A stretch of DNA of 64,000 nucleotides from assembly GCA_016462625.1 (NCBI GenBank), contig JAEMSV010000007.1, forward strand, positions 6,385-70,384, in the 5' to 3' direction. The notes below the pieces were generated by a model that was not told the DNA's origin, searched no databases, and saw only the letters and a program-made list of their open reading frames with translations. Positions 8,650 to 17,664 of this stretch are shown piece by piece (within the stretch, counting starts at the first letter, position 1; each line of letters opens with the position of its first letter). This DNA comes from Solirubrobacteraceae bacterium. GTDB taxonomy: Bacteria > Actinomycetota > Thermoleophilia > Solirubrobacterales > Solirubrobacteraceae. Both the position numbers and the translations under genes were made by a program.

Positions 8650-8686
8650 TCATCGCGCCGCCCCGCGCGGGAAGATGGGGGCTGAG

Positions 8687-10474
8687 ATGGATGAAAGCCG
8701 CCTGCTGCTCGTCGGGGGACTGCTGCTGGCGGTCGGCCTCGTCGCCTCCCTGGTCGCGACACGGCTGCGCATTCCCGGGCTCGTGCTGTTCCTCGGGATC
8801 GGCATGCTCGTCGGCTCCGACGGGCTGGATCTCGTCGACTTCGCCGATTACGAGCTCGCGCGCGATCTCGGGATCCTCGCCCTCGCGCTGATCCTCTTCG
8901 AGGGCGGCCTGTCGGCCGGCGTGTCGGAGATCAGACCCGTGTGGGGCAGCGCGGTGAGCCTCGCGACGGTCGGCACCCTGCTGACGGCGATCATCACCGG
9001 GTTCGCGGCGGCGTGGATCTTCGACCTCGACCTGCTCGAGGGCATGCTGATCGGCTCGATCGTCGCGGCGACGGATAGCGCGGCGATCTTCTCGATGCTG
9101 CGCGGCTCGACGCTCAAGCGCAAGCTCGCCCGCATCCTCGAGGGCGAGTCCGGCACGAACGACCCGGTCGCGCTCGTCCTGGTCATCGGCTTCATCGAGT
9201 GGATCCAGCATCCCGGCTTCGGCGTGAGCGACTTCTTCGTGCTGTTCGTCGAGGAGCTCGGGATCGGCGCGGTCGTCGGCGTCGTCGTGGGGGCGCTCGC
9301 GGTGTTCGCGTTCCGGCGCGCGCGGCTGGCCACCGGCGGGCTGTACCCCGTCGCGTCGCTGGCGACGATCGCGATCGCGTTCGGCCTCGCCGACGTGCTG
9401 CACGGGTCGGGGTTCCTGGCCGTCTACCTCGTCGGCCTCGCGCTGGGGTCCGGGTCCATCCCGGGCCGCCAGACGATCGTGACGTTCCACGACGGGCTCG
9501 CTTGGGTCTCGCAGCTCGGCGTCTTCCTCGTCCTCGGCCTCCTCGTCTTCCCGAGCCAGCTCGGCGAGTACGCCCTGCAGGGCACCGCGCTGGCACTCGT
9601 CCTGTGCTTCATCGCACGGCCGATCGCGGTCTTCATCGCGACGGCGTTCTCGAAGAATCCGGTGGGGGACACGGTGGTTCTCGGCTGGGCAGGCCTGCGC
9701 GGGGCGGTCCCCGTCGTCCTCGCGACGTTCCCCGTCATCGAGGGCATCCCGGAGGCCGTCGACTACTTCAACATCGTCTTCTTCATCGTCCTGTTCAGCA
9801 CGATTCTCCAGGGGACGACGTTCCTCCCGCTCGCGGGCCGGTTGCACGCGACGACCAACGAGGACCCCCTCGCGCGGCCGGTCACGGAGATCGGCACGAT
9901 CAACCGCCTCGGGGCCGACATGATCGAGGTGCGCGTCCGCGAGGGCGACGCCGTCTGCGGCCACCGCGTGCGCGATCTCGGGCTCCCGCGCGAGGCGCTG
10001 GTGAACGTCCTGGTCCGCGGGGACCGGGCGCTGCCGCCGCGTGGGTCGACGAAGCTCGAAGCCGGTGACCGGCTGCACATGGTCGTCCGCCGCGAGCTCG
10101 TCCCGTCGCTCGAGCCGATCCTCCAGCGATGGCGTAGCGGTCCGGTGGGTCCGGTCGGGCGCCCGCAGCGGATCCTGCCGGGCACCGCGCCGATCTTCAC
10201 GTCACGCCCGTGGCGCGAGTCGGACGGTGACGTGATCGACCCCGCCGCGGTCCTGGGCCTCCCGGTCATCGAGCGGTTGCGCCGGCGCTGGGATGTCCCG
10301 GGCGCCGTCGTCGTCCTGCAGGACGGGCGCCTGGCGGTCACCGGGCCGCGGCTCATCGTCGGCTCGCCCGACCAGGTGCTCGACTACGCACGCCGGATGG
10401 TGCGCCAGTACGCCGACGGGGACGACGATGAGCGCGCCTGGTGGCGAGAGGTTCTCGGCGAGGCCGCGCAGTAG
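8687..10474 (+). CDS. NhaP2-type K+(Na+)/H+ antiporter with C-terminal TrkA_C domain
   Basis: This CPA1-family antiporter exchanges cytoplasmic cations for protons across the inner membrane. The first 400 residues hold about 12-13 hydrophobic helices, with LFEGGLSAG, the ATDSAAIFSML segment and GESGTNDPVALVLV carrying the ND acidic pair expected at the ion site. After residue 410 a cytosolic TrkA_C-like domain appears (IEVRVREGDAVCGHRVRDLG to LEAGDRLHMVVRREL), followed by a further soluble tail. This domain layout matches NhaP2/CvrA, which exports K+ in characterised members. The start could be ATG 8687 (MDESRLLLVG) or ATG 8675. Beside the Kdp uptake system it would supply the efflux arm of potassium homeostasis. 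Confidence 0.9.
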   Translation: MDESRLLLVGGLLLAVGLVASLVATRLRIPGLVLFLGIGMLVGSDGLDLVDFADYELARDLGILALALILFEGGLSAGVSEIRPVWGSAVSLATVGTLLTAIITGFAAAWIFDLDLLEGMLIGSIVAATDSAAIFSMLRGSTLKRKLARILEGESGTNDPVALVLVIGFIEWIQHPGFGVSDFFVLFVEELGIGAVVGVVVGALAVFAFRRARLATGGLYPVASLATIAIAFGLADVLHGSGFLAVYLVGLALGSGSIPGRQTIVTFHDGLAWVSQLGVFLVLGLLVFPSQLGEYALQGTALALVLCFIARPIAVFIATAFSKNPVGDTVVLGWAGLRGAVPVVLATFPVIEGIPEAVDYFNIVFFIVLFSTILQGTTFLPLAGRLHATTNEDPLARPVTEIGTINRLGADMIEVRVREGDAVCGHRVRDLGLPREALVNVLVRGDRALPPRGSTKLEAGDRLHMVVRRELVPSLEPILQRWRSGPVGPVGRPQRILPGTAPIFTSRPWRESDGDVIDPAAVLGLPVIERLRRRWDVPGAVVVLQDGRLAVTGPRLIVGSPDQVLDYARRMVRQYADGDDDERAWWREVLGEAAQ

Positions 10475-10480
10475 GGCGGA

Positions 10481-11320
10481 TCAGACCTGCGTGGGCCAGC
10501 CGTCGACGAAGAGATCGAGGGCCAGCTCGGCGTCGGGCGCGCTGTACCCGGAGAGATCGGAGATGCCGGCCTCGGCCAGCACCTCGTCGTCGATGAACGT
10601 GTTGCCGCTGCACTCGGCCGGCGGGCGCCGGACGATCTCCAGCGCGGCGTCGGCCATGATCTGCGGCGTCCGCGCGCGGGCCACCATCTCCGGCCCGCCG
10701 AGCAGGTTGCGGATCGCGGCGGTCCCGATGAGCGTGCGCGGCCACAGGCAGTTGGCGGCGACGGCGTTGTCGGTCTCGTCGGCGGCGACGCCGAGGGTGA
10801 TCATCGTCATGCCGAACTTCGAGAGCGTGTACGCGGCGTGGTTGCGCAGCCACTTCGGGTCGGTCGACAGGGGCGGCGACATCGTCAGCACGTGCGCGTG
10901 CGAGGACCGGCGCAGGTGGGGGAGTGCGGCCTTCGTCACGACGAACGTGCCGCGCGAGTTGATCGACTGCATGAGGTCGTAGCGCTTGACGTCGAGCTGA
11001 TCCATCGGCGCGAGATTGATGGCGCTCGCGTTGTTGACCACGATGTCGATCCCGCCGAACGTCTCGACCGTCTTCGCCACCGCGGCATCGACCTGCGCCT
11101 CGTCGCGGACGTCGCCGAGGATCGGGAGCGCCTTGCCGCCGGCCTCGCGGATCTCGTCCGCGGCGGTGTGGATCGTGCCCTCGAGGGTCGGGTGGGGCTG
11201 GTCGGTCTTCGCCACGATCGCGACGTTCGCGCCCTCCTGCGCCAACCGCACGGCGATGGCCAGCCCGATACCGCGGCTGCCCCCGGACATGAACACGGTG
11301 CGCCCGTCGAGATCTCCCAT
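10481..11320 (-). CDS. SDR family oxidoreductase, HSDL2-like
   Basis: The 279-residue protein is a classical short-chain dehydrogenase/reductase with cofactor motif GGSRGIG near residue 14, the NNASAI stretch near residue 92, and the active-site YTLSK. The insert GDVRDEAQVDAAV and the ending VDGWPTQV resemble the hydroxysteroid-dehydrogenase-like-2 group, whose substrate is uncertain. ATG 11320 is preceded by GGAAAGG. It lies 57 nt downstream of the acyltransferase on the same strand and converges on the antiporter with a 6-nt gap. Confidence 0.85.
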   Translation of the reverse strand: MGDLDGRTVFMSGGSRGIGLAIAVRLAQEGANVAIVAKTDQPHPTLEGTIHTAADEIREAGGKALPILGDVRDEAQVDAAVAKTVETFGGIDIVVNNASAINLAPMDQLDVKRYDLMQSINSRGTFVVTKAALPHLRRSSHAHVLTMSPPLSTDPKWLRNHAAYTLSKFGMTMITLGVAADETDNAVAANCLWPRTLIGTAAIRNLLGGPEMVARARTPQIMADAALEIVRRPPAECSGNTFIDDEVLAEAGISDLSGYSAPDAELALDLFVDGWPTQV

Positions 11321-11377
11321 GGTGCCTTTCCTACTACGTGGTTGCCGAAGCCCGCGCGGATACTACGACCCGTACGG

Positions 11378-12496
11378 TCACGCCGTCGCGCGGGAGGGTG
11401 CGGGTCGCCGCTCGCCCGTGCGCTGCGGCGCCGTCCTCTTCTTCGACCGGCCCTCTCCCGCGACCCAGCGCTCGACGCCGAACCAGCTGATGACCGCCAG
11501 CGTTAGGGCCACGGCGACGACGCTCAGGTACGCCAGCCAGGGGTTCTCCGGCCAGCGCTCCTGCAGCCGCAGGACGTAGATCACCGGCATGTGCCAGAGG
11601 TAGAACCCGTACGAGACGATCCCGACCCAGCGCAGCGGGCCGCGCGCCAGCAGCGCCGGGCCGTGGGCGGCGACGGCCGCGACGATCATCCCGAAGCCGA
11701 TGCCCGCCGGCAGGTCGAGCAGGACCTTGCCGACGTCGGTGGTCCCGTCGTGGTGCCACCAGCCGTTCCACCCGACGAGCGCGGCGCCGCCGAGCAGCAG
11801 GGACCAGCGGGTCTGCCAGCTCGGCGTCCGGCCGTGGGCGAGCGCCGCCGCTGCGATGCCGCACGCGAAGATCGGGAGGTAGGTCGGGAGCGTCGCGGTC
11901 ATCGTCGCCGGCCAGTCGAGGCGCAGCGCCGCGGAGCTCCACGCCAGCCCGAAGGCGGCTAAGCCGCCTGCGACGGCGAGGGCGGCGGGACGGCCGCCGC
12001 GAGCGATCGCGCGCACCAGGACCCAGCCGATGACCGGGAGGAGCGCGTAGAACGCGACCTCCACCGCGAGCGACCACATCGGCGGGTTCAGCAGCGTGCG
12101 CGTCTCGTCGAAGTAGTTCTGGCCGAACAGCGCGAAGACCGGCAGGTCGCCGAGCTCCGCCTCACGGCGATGGCCGGTGCCGTGCAGCAGCACGTAGCTG
12201 CCGACGAGCGCGAGCCAGTACGCGGGGAGGATCCGCGCGGCGCGCTTGGAGGCGAACCGGCGCAGCGACGGCGCGGCCCGATCGTCGAGCCCGGCCCGGA
12301 TCCACGGCAGGACGACGAGGAACCCCGACAGGACGAAGAACAGCATCAGCGAGACGCGCAGCTCGCCGATCACGGCATCGACGGTGGTCCGGTCGGCGCC
12401 GGGCAGGTTGGCGCCGCCGTACATCCAGGCGTGGACGAGCACGACAGCAAGCGCTGCCGCGCCGCGGAGTCCGTCGAGTCCGTGTGCGCGCGTCAT
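11378..12496 (-). CDS. Acyltransferase 3 (OafA/YrhL type) membrane protein
   Basis: This 372-residue integral membrane protein starts THGLDGLRG-like (MTRAHGLDGLRGAAALAVV) and has about ten hydrophobic helices, matching the acyltransferase-3 family that O-acylates sugars, lipids or antibiotics. Family features include the first-helix LDGLRG motif with a following His (VLVHAW), FFVLSGFLV, the RRFASKRAARILPAYW block and the late FYLWHMPVIY segment. The C-terminus is basic and cytosolic. The substrate cannot be read from sequence. It lies after a hairpin that closes the preceding catabolic operon, so it is probably transcribed separately. Confidence 0.88.
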   Translation of the reverse strand: MTRAHGLDGLRGAAALAVVLVHAWMYGGANLPGADRTTVDAVIGELRVSLMLFFVLSGFLVVLPWIRAGLDDRAAPSLRRFASKRAARILPAYWLALVGSYVLLHGTGHRREAELGDLPVFALFGQNYFDETRTLLNPPMWSLAVEVAFYALLPVIGWVLVRAIARGGRPAALAVAGGLAAFGLAWSSAALRLDWPATMTATLPTYLPIFACGIAAAALAHGRTPSWQTRWSLLLGGAALVGWNGWWHHDGTTDVGKVLLDLPAGIGFGMIVAAVAAHGPALLARGPLRWVGIVSYGFYLWHMPVIYVLRLQERWPENPWLAYLSVVAVALTLAVISWFGVERWVAGEGRSKKRTAPQRTGERRPAPSRATA

Positions 12497-12549
12497 CGGG
12501 AACAGGTCCTACCCGGCGTTCGCCAGGACATGCTTGCAAACGGCTGAGC

Positions 12550-12566
12550 CCGGCCTGAGAGGCCGG
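12550..12566 (-). terminator. Hairpin ending the hydantoin operon
   Basis: CCGGCCT at 12550-12556 and AGGCCGG at 12560-12566 form a perfect 7-bp stem with a 3-nt loop, starting 4 nt after the epimerase stop. No T-run follows on the minus strand, as is common in high-GC actinobacteria. It separates the six-gene operon from the acyltransferase. Confidence 0.6.
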
Positions 12567-12570
12567 ACGG

Positions 12571-13578
12571 TCAGTCGCTGGCGAAGCCCGTGGCGCGGCG
12601 CCAGGCGATGCAGTGCGCGAGCGCCCGCTCGAGATCCCACGCGGGCGCGAAGCCGGTGTCCTCGACGAGGCGCGTGGTGTCCAGGGCGATCGACGGCCGG
12701 TCGGCCGGCCCGTCGGCGGTGACGGGCTCCGCAAACGTCGCGTCCGGCGCGACGGCGCGCATCGCCGCAAGCATGTCGTCGACGTAGATCGGCGGGCCCG
12801 CGGAGACGTTGTAGAGGTCGTGGCGCAGCGTGCTCGTCTCCAGCAGCCCGCGGATCGCCGCCGCCGTGTCCTGCACGTACGGATGGTCCATGTTCAGCAT
12901 CCGCCCGTTCGTGATCCCCGAGCCGAAGGGCGAGACCTCGATCGGCGTACCGGCGACCGCGTCGCGCACCCAGGCGTACGGGATCGACATGCGCGAGTGA
13001 AACGGCGTGAGCCGCTCCATCGTCCCCCAGTTCTGCGAGAGCCGGACGCTCGCGGTCTCGAAGCCGAAGAGCTGCCCGGCGCGGCGCAGGAGGCCCTCGC
13101 AGGTCTGCTTGCTGATGCCGTAGACGTGGTGCGGGTCGCAGGGCAGGCTCTCGGCGAGGACGACGTCGCCGGTCTGCTCCTCGTAGTACTCCGACGTGTA
13201 CACCGCCATCGTGCTGACGAAGACGACCCGCTCCACGCTCTGGGCCACGGCAAGGTCGAGCACGTTCAGGTGCGCGCCGACGTTGTTGTCCATCGTGCGG
13301 CGGAAGTGCGTGCGCTCCTCGTCCTCGTAGGGCGTGTAGGCCGCGGCGTCGACAATGCGGTCGATCGTCTTGCCTGCGGCTGCCCGCTCGAGGGTCGCGG
13401 CGTCGGTGAGGTCGCCGGTCACCCACGTGACGCGCTCGGCCCACGGGGCGACGAACTGCTCCGCGAGCGCGTCCGGCGCCCCGACGTCGACGGCGATCAC
13501 GTCGTGGCCGGCCTCGGCCAGGTCGCGCACGATGTTGATGCCGACGAACCCGGTGCCGCCGGTGACCAGCGTGCTCAC
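12571..13578 (-). CDS. NAD-dependent epimerase/dehydratase (extended SDR)
   Basis: The 335-residue protein has the extended-SDR nucleotide motif TGGTGFVG near residue 5, a VSTMAVY strand, and the catalytic YGISK motif around residue 149. The C-terminal half is substrate-binding, so the exact substrate is unknown; sugar-nucleotide and non-sugar members look alike here. The GTG start at 13578 overlaps the GMC oxidoreductase stop as GTGA. The much longer open frame upstream is read-through of a shadow frame. As the last gene of the hydantoin operon it may act on a carbonyl compound released after amidohydrolysis, but this is only contextual. Confidence 0.83.
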   Translation of the reverse strand: MSTLVTGGTGFVGINIVRDLAEAGHDVIAVDVGAPDALAEQFVAPWAERVTWVTGDLTDAATLERAAAGKTIDRIVDAAAYTPYEDEERTHFRRTMDNNVGAHLNVLDLAVAQSVERVVFVSTMAVYTSEYYEEQTGDVVLAESLPCDPHHVYGISKQTCEGLLRRAGQLFGFETASVRLSQNWGTMERLTPFHSRMSIPYAWVRDAVAGTPIEVSPFGSGITNGRMLNMDHPYVQDTAAAIRGLLETSTLRHDLYNVSAGPPIYVDDMLAAMRAVAPDATFAEPVTADGPADRPSIALDTTRLVEDTGFAPAWDLERALAHCIAWRRATGFASD

Positions 13579-15110
13579 GCGGTCACCGCTGCGACGGGCT
13601 CGACCTCGATGCCCGCCACGAGGTCGGCGGCCATCTCGCCGACCATGTGGGCCGTCAGGTTCGTGTTGTGCATGATGTTGTCCGGGAAGACGCTGGTGTC
13701 GGCGACCATCAGGCCCTCGACGCCGCGCACGCGCAGCGCCGGATCGACGACCGCCCGCTCGTCTCCGTCGGGCCCCATCCGGCATGTGCCGCACGGGTGG
13801 TGCGCGGTCGACAGGCGCTGGAGCAGGATGTCGGCGACCTCCATGCCGGCGGTCACCTCCTTCGCGCCGTGCTCGGCGAACGCGGGCTGGCCGAGCATCT
13901 CGCGGAAGAACGCCCACGCCTCCTCGTAGCGGCGCAGATCCTCCGCCTCGGTCAGGTAGCGGTGGTCGATGTGCGGCGCCTCGGCCGGGTCGGCGCTGAC
14001 GATCCGCACCTCGCCCTCGGCGTCCTGACGGTTCAGGCAGACGACGACCGCCGCCGTCCCCCGTGCCGGGTCGACGCCGACCGGGAAGCCCTGCCAGCCG
14101 GGCTCGCCCGTCGCGTCGACCGGGCCGCGCGCGTTGGCGAGGATGATCCGGCCGTGCAGGCGTCCGAGCGCGGGCGCCACGAACTCGAACGGGCAGTTGG
14201 GGTGGTCGAGCAGATTGCGCCCGACGGGGAGGTCGACGAGCGGCTCGACCCCGGCTGCGCGCAGCCACGCGGGGTCGCCGATGCCCGAGCGCTGGAGGAT
14301 CGCCGGCGAGCCGTAGGCGCCGCCGCTGACGATCACCAGGTCGGCGCGGACCTCATGCGCCGTCCCGGCGGGATCGACGTAGCGCACACCGGTCGCGCGA
14401 CCGTTCTCGATCAGGACGCGGTCGACGAGCGCGTCGCCGCGCACGGTGAAGTTGGGGCGGTTGCGGGCCGCGCGGATGTACGTCGGCAGCGTCCCGAGGC
14501 GCACCTCGTTCAGCCGGTTGTGCGGCCAGACGCCGACGACGTTGGCGTCCTCGCCCGGCCGGTTCAGGTCGTCGGAGAAGCGCATCCCGAGGTCCTGGCA
14601 GGCGTCGATGAAGGGGCGGTGGACGGGCGCCCAGTCCGCTTCGTCGTAGCGCTGGATCGCCAACGGCCCGGCGTCGCCGTGGTACGGCGCGTCGCCGAAG
14701 TCCAGGTCGTTCTCCAGGCGCATGTAGCGCGGCAGCACGTCGGCGAAGCCCCAGCCGGGGTTGCCCATCGCCTCCCAGCGGTCGAAGTCCAGCGACGCGC
14801 CGCGGACCGCCACGGTCGCGTTGACCATCGAGGAGCCACCCACGAGACGGCCGCGCGGCAGGCGCACGCGGCGGCCGCTCGTCAGCGGCGTGTCCTCGTA
14901 GCGCCAGTCGAACTCCGGCAGGCCCGCCGGCACCCAGGTGCGCTCGCCGCTCATCATGAAGAGCGGCGGCCACTCGGCCTCCTGCGGGAAGTCCGGGCCG
15001 GCCTCCAGCAGCAGGACCGACCGCGCCGGGTCTTCGCTGAGGCGCGCGGCGACCGTGCCGCCCGCCGAGCCCGATCCGACGACGATGACGTCGAAGCCCT
15101 CCGCGGTCAT
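13575..15110 (-). CDS. GMC-family FAD-dependent oxidoreductase
   Basis: This 511-residue flavoprotein belongs to the glucose-methanol-choline oxidoreductase family, which oxidises alcohols. It has the N-terminal FAD motif VVGSGSAGGTVAARL (residues 9-23), the first GMC signature RGRLVGGSSMVNATVAVRG, the second signature SGGAYGSPAILQRSGIG, and the C-terminal STAHHPCGTCRMG and HNTNLTAHMVGE blocks with the catalytic His region. ATG 15110 overlaps the racemase stop as ATGA, and its own stop overlaps the epimerase start. A GMC enzyme inside a hydantoinase operon is unusual and suggests that the substrate or product carries an alcohol group. Confidence 0.92.
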   Translation of the reverse strand: MTAEGFDVIVVGSGSAGGTVAARLSEDPARSVLLLEAGPDFPQEAEWPPLFMMSGERTWVPAGLPEFDWRYEDTPLTSGRRVRLPRGRLVGGSSMVNATVAVRGASLDFDRWEAMGNPGWGFADVLPRYMRLENDLDFGDAPYHGDAGPLAIQRYDEADWAPVHRPFIDACQDLGMRFSDDLNRPGEDANVVGVWPHNRLNEVRLGTLPTYIRAARNRPNFTVRGDALVDRVLIENGRATGVRYVDPAGTAHEVRADLVIVSGGAYGSPAILQRSGIGDPAWLRAAGVEPLVDLPVGRNLLDHPNCPFEFVAPALGRLHGRIILANARGPVDATGEPGWQGFPVGVDPARGTAAVVVCLNRQDAEGEVRIVSADPAEAPHIDHRYLTEAEDLRRYEEAWAFFREMLGQPAFAEHGAKEVTAGMEVADILLQRLSTAHHPCGTCRMGPDGDERAVVDPALRVRGVEGLMVADTSVFPDNIMHNTNLTAHMVGEMAADLVAGIEVEPVAAVTA

Positions 15111-15877
15111 GCGCCGATCTCTGCCGGCCGCCCGATCTTCGCCTGGATCGCGTCGAGCACGGGCTCGTCGCCGGTCAGCGCCTTCGGGCCGGGGAACTGG
15201 AACGCCGCCTTGCGGCTCGTCTTCAGGCCGAGGTCGATCAGCGACTCCAGCGACTTGACCGCGGTGGCGACGCCATCGAGCACCGGGATCCCGTCGAGCT
15301 CCTCGCGGACGGTGCACTCGAGCACGCCCATGCCGGCGCAGCCCAGACAGATGGCCTCGGCACCGTCCTCGGCGATCGCTGCCCGCGCGGCGGCGACGAC
15401 CTCGCGCGCTGCGCGCTCGGGGTCCTCCTCGATCTCGAGCACCGCCAGCGGCGTGCCGCGCACCGAGGCGCAGCGGTCGGTCAGCCCGTAGCGCGCGACC
15501 ACGTCTTCGAGCATCGGGACGATCTTGTCGATCACGGTCACGACCGAGAAGCTGTGCGCGACCATCGTGGCCATCAGCATCGAGGACTCCGCGATGCCGA
15601 CGACCGGCACGGGGGAGAGCTCGCGCGCGGCGTACAGGCCGGGGTCGCCGTAACAGGCGATCGCGATCCCGTCGTACTCGTCGCCGACCTTCGCGATCGT
15701 GTCGAGCGTCGCGGCGGCGGCGAGCGCCTCCTCGACGTGCCCCTCGATCGACGCCGGCCCCCACGCGGGGGAGATCGCCTCGATCTCGGTGCCCGGCCGG
15801 GCCGCGGCGCGCGCCGACTCGCCGATGGCGTCGGTCATCGCCTGGGTCGTGTTCGGGTTGATGACCAGCAGCTTCAT
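15107..15877 (-). CDS. Asp/Glu/hydantoin racemase family protein
   Basis: The 256-residue protein starts MKLLVINPNTT and has the two catalytic cysteines of the family, Cys75 in ACYGDPGL and Cys180 in CLGCAGM, spaced as in hydantoin racemases (which use Cys76/Cys181). Such enzymes interconvert D- and L-5-substituted hydantoins by two-base chemistry. I chose ATG 15877, which has AGGAGG 4 nt upstream; a GTG at 15880 is too close to that site. It follows hyuB with a one-base stop/start overlap and is coupled to the GMC gene. Confidence 0.9.
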   Translation of the reverse strand: MKLLVINPNTTQAMTDAIGESARAAARPGTEIEAISPAWGPASIEGHVEEALAAAATLDTIAKVGDEYDGIAIACYGDPGLYAARELSPVPVVGIAESSMLMATMVAHSFSVVTVIDKIVPMLEDVVARYGLTDRCASVRGTPLAVLEIEEDPERAAREVVAAARAAIAEDGAEAICLGCAGMGVLECTVREELDGIPVLDGVATAVKSLESLIDLGLKTSRKAAFQFPGPKALTGDEPVLDAIQAKIGRPAEIGA

Positions 15878-17664
15878 CACGCCTCCTGTGCGCGCAGCGC
15901 CGTGCGGCGCTCCGCGGTCGCGTCGGGATCGATCTCCAGCCCGGGCGCGGGCCCGAGCACCACGCCGTAGTCCGTCGCCGCGGCGTCGGCGTCGAGGAAC
16001 CCGCGCCGCACGTCCTCGCGCACCAGCTCGGGCTCGCGTTTGGTCGCGATGCCGTAGCCGCCGCCCGACGGGGCGGTCAGGCGCAGCACGTCGCCGGGGC
16101 GCGTCTTGCGGAACGCCGCCATCGAGGGCAGCTCCTGGCGGTCGCCGTCGGGGTTGAGGGTGATCGCGCCCGGCGTGCCCGAGCCGCCGCCGAACAGCCC
16201 AGGCGGCGAGGTCGCGCTGCCGTCGCCCTCGACCGACACGCCGCCCTCGTCGAGGAACTCGAACTCGCGGATGGAGCCCAGCCCGCCGCGGGTGCGGCCC
16301 GCTCCGCCGCCGCCCTCGGCCAGCTCGTAGCGGCGCACGCGCAGCGGGTAGTGCGACTCGATGTCCTCGACCGGGTTGTTGCGCGTGTTCGCGTAGAGCG
16401 TGTCGACGGCGTCGAGCCCGTCCTTCTCCGCGCGGCCGCCGTAGCTTCCCTCGACGATGTCCATGTAGACCCAGGCCTGGCCGTTGCGCCGGCCCGAGAA
16501 CGAGATGACCTTGAGGTTGCCGACGCCCGCGCTCACGGCGTCGGGGCGCACCTGCGAGAGCGCGCGCATGACCGTGTCGGCCACGATGTTGCCCGGGCAG
16601 AACCGCGCGATCGTCGGCGCCGGGAACGTCGGGTTCGCCAGCGAGCCCTCCGGTGCGTGGAACGTGATCGGGCGGAACAGCCCCGCGTTGGTCTGCACCG
16701 GCGGGTGGTGGCGCGTGTCGAGCAGGATCGCCCGGATCGTCAGCAGGATCGCGATGTCAACGGTCCCGATCAGCGGCATGTTGATCGGCAGGTCGACCTG
16801 TTCCGCGGTCCCGGTCAGGTCGACGTGCATGTCGCTGCCCTCGACGGTGATCGCCACGGCGATCGGCAGTTCGCGGTAGCGCGGGTCGGGATGGTCGAGG
16901 AACCCGTCGAGCGTGCCCGTCGCTTCGTAGCGGCCGTCGGGCAGCGCCTCGATCTGCTGGCGCAGCGCGGCCTCGCTCTGGTCCATGAGGACCTCGGACG
17001 CCGCGCGCACCGTCTCAAGGCCGTAGCGCTCGACGAGCTCGAGCAGCCGGATCTCGCCGAGCCGGGCGGCCGCGACCTGCGCCTCGAGGTCGCCCAGGAC
17101 GAGCTTCGGCAGCCGCGTGTTGTCGGCGATGATCCGCCACGCCGAGGTCACGGTGCGGCCGGCCTCCTCGACCTTCACCGCGTTCAGGAGCAGCCCCTCG
17201 GCGAACGCGTCGGCGGCCTCGACGATCCCGCACGTGCCCGGCGTGAGCGCGCCGAGATCGAGGTGGTGCGCGGTCGTGGCCGAGAAGCCGATCAGCTCCT
17301 CGCCGAGGAAGACCGGGATGACGATGGCGATGTCCGGCTGGTGCGAGGCGCCGTAGTACGGGTGGTTGTGGATGACGACGTCGCCCGGCCGCCACGCGTC
17401 GCCGACCTCCGCGAAGCGTCGGTCGATCCCCTCGATGTAGCCCTGCAGCGGGCCGGACTGCAGCGGCGTGGACTGGGTCGATTCGCAGAGCTGGCGGCGC
17501 TCGTGGTCGACGATCGCGCAGCCGAAGTCCTCGGACTCGCGGATGATCGAGGAGTACGACATGCGCGTCAGGCGGTAGCCCATGTCGACGGCGATCGACG
17601 TCAGCGCGCCACCGATGACGGCGACGGTGATCGGGTCGACGCGCGGGCCGGCGGTCGCAGACAT
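15877..17664 (-). CDS. hyuB: Hydantoinase B / oxoprolinase B subunit
   Basis: HyuB is the partner of HyuA in ATP-dependent opening of hydantoin-type or 5-oxoproline rings. The 595-residue protein has the family N-terminus DPITVAVIGGALTSIAVDMG, the metal/active-site-like HNHPYYGASHQPDIAI segment, TTAHHLDLGA and the C-terminal GAGRTRGGLG and PSGGGYG motifs. Its ATG shares a base with the hyuA stop (TGATG), so the subunits are made in tandem. It is full length. The substrate ring cannot be inferred from sequence alone. Confidence 0.93.
   Translation of the reverse strand: MSATAGPRVDPITVAVIGGALTSIAVDMGYRLTRMSYSSIIRESEDFGCAIVDHERRQLCESTQSTPLQSGPLQGYIEGIDRRFAEVGDAWRPGDVVIHNHPYYGASHQPDIAIVIPVFLGEELIGFSATTAHHLDLGALTPGTCGIVEAADAFAEGLLLNAVKVEEAGRTVTSAWRIIADNTRLPKLVLGDLEAQVAAARLGEIRLLELVERYGLETVRAASEVLMDQSEAALRQQIEALPDGRYEATGTLDGFLDHPDPRYRELPIAVAITVEGSDMHVDLTGTAEQVDLPINMPLIGTVDIAILLTIRAILLDTRHHPPVQTNAGLFRPITFHAPEGSLANPTFPAPTIARFCPGNIVADTVMRALSQVRPDAVSAGVGNLKVISFSGRRNGQAWVYMDIVEGSYGGRAEKDGLDAVDTLYANTRNNPVEDIESHYPLRVRRYELAEGGGGAGRTRGGLGSIREFEFLDEGGVSVEGDGSATSPPGLFGGGSGTPGAITLNPDGDRQELPSMAAFRKTRPGDVLRLTAPSGGGYGIATKREPELVREDVRRGFLDADAAATDYGVVLGPAPGLEIDPDATAERRTALRAQEA

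Noticed and set aside
8597..10078. 493-codon minus-strand frame across the antiporter
   Set aside because: Its composition is a charged Arg/Asp/Glu shadow with no domain, antisense to a clear membrane transporter.
12571..14268. Long N-terminal extension of the epimerase
   Set aside because: The extension reads the GMC gene out of frame; the GTG at 13578 with GTGA overlap and an immediate TGGTGFVG motif is the sensible start.
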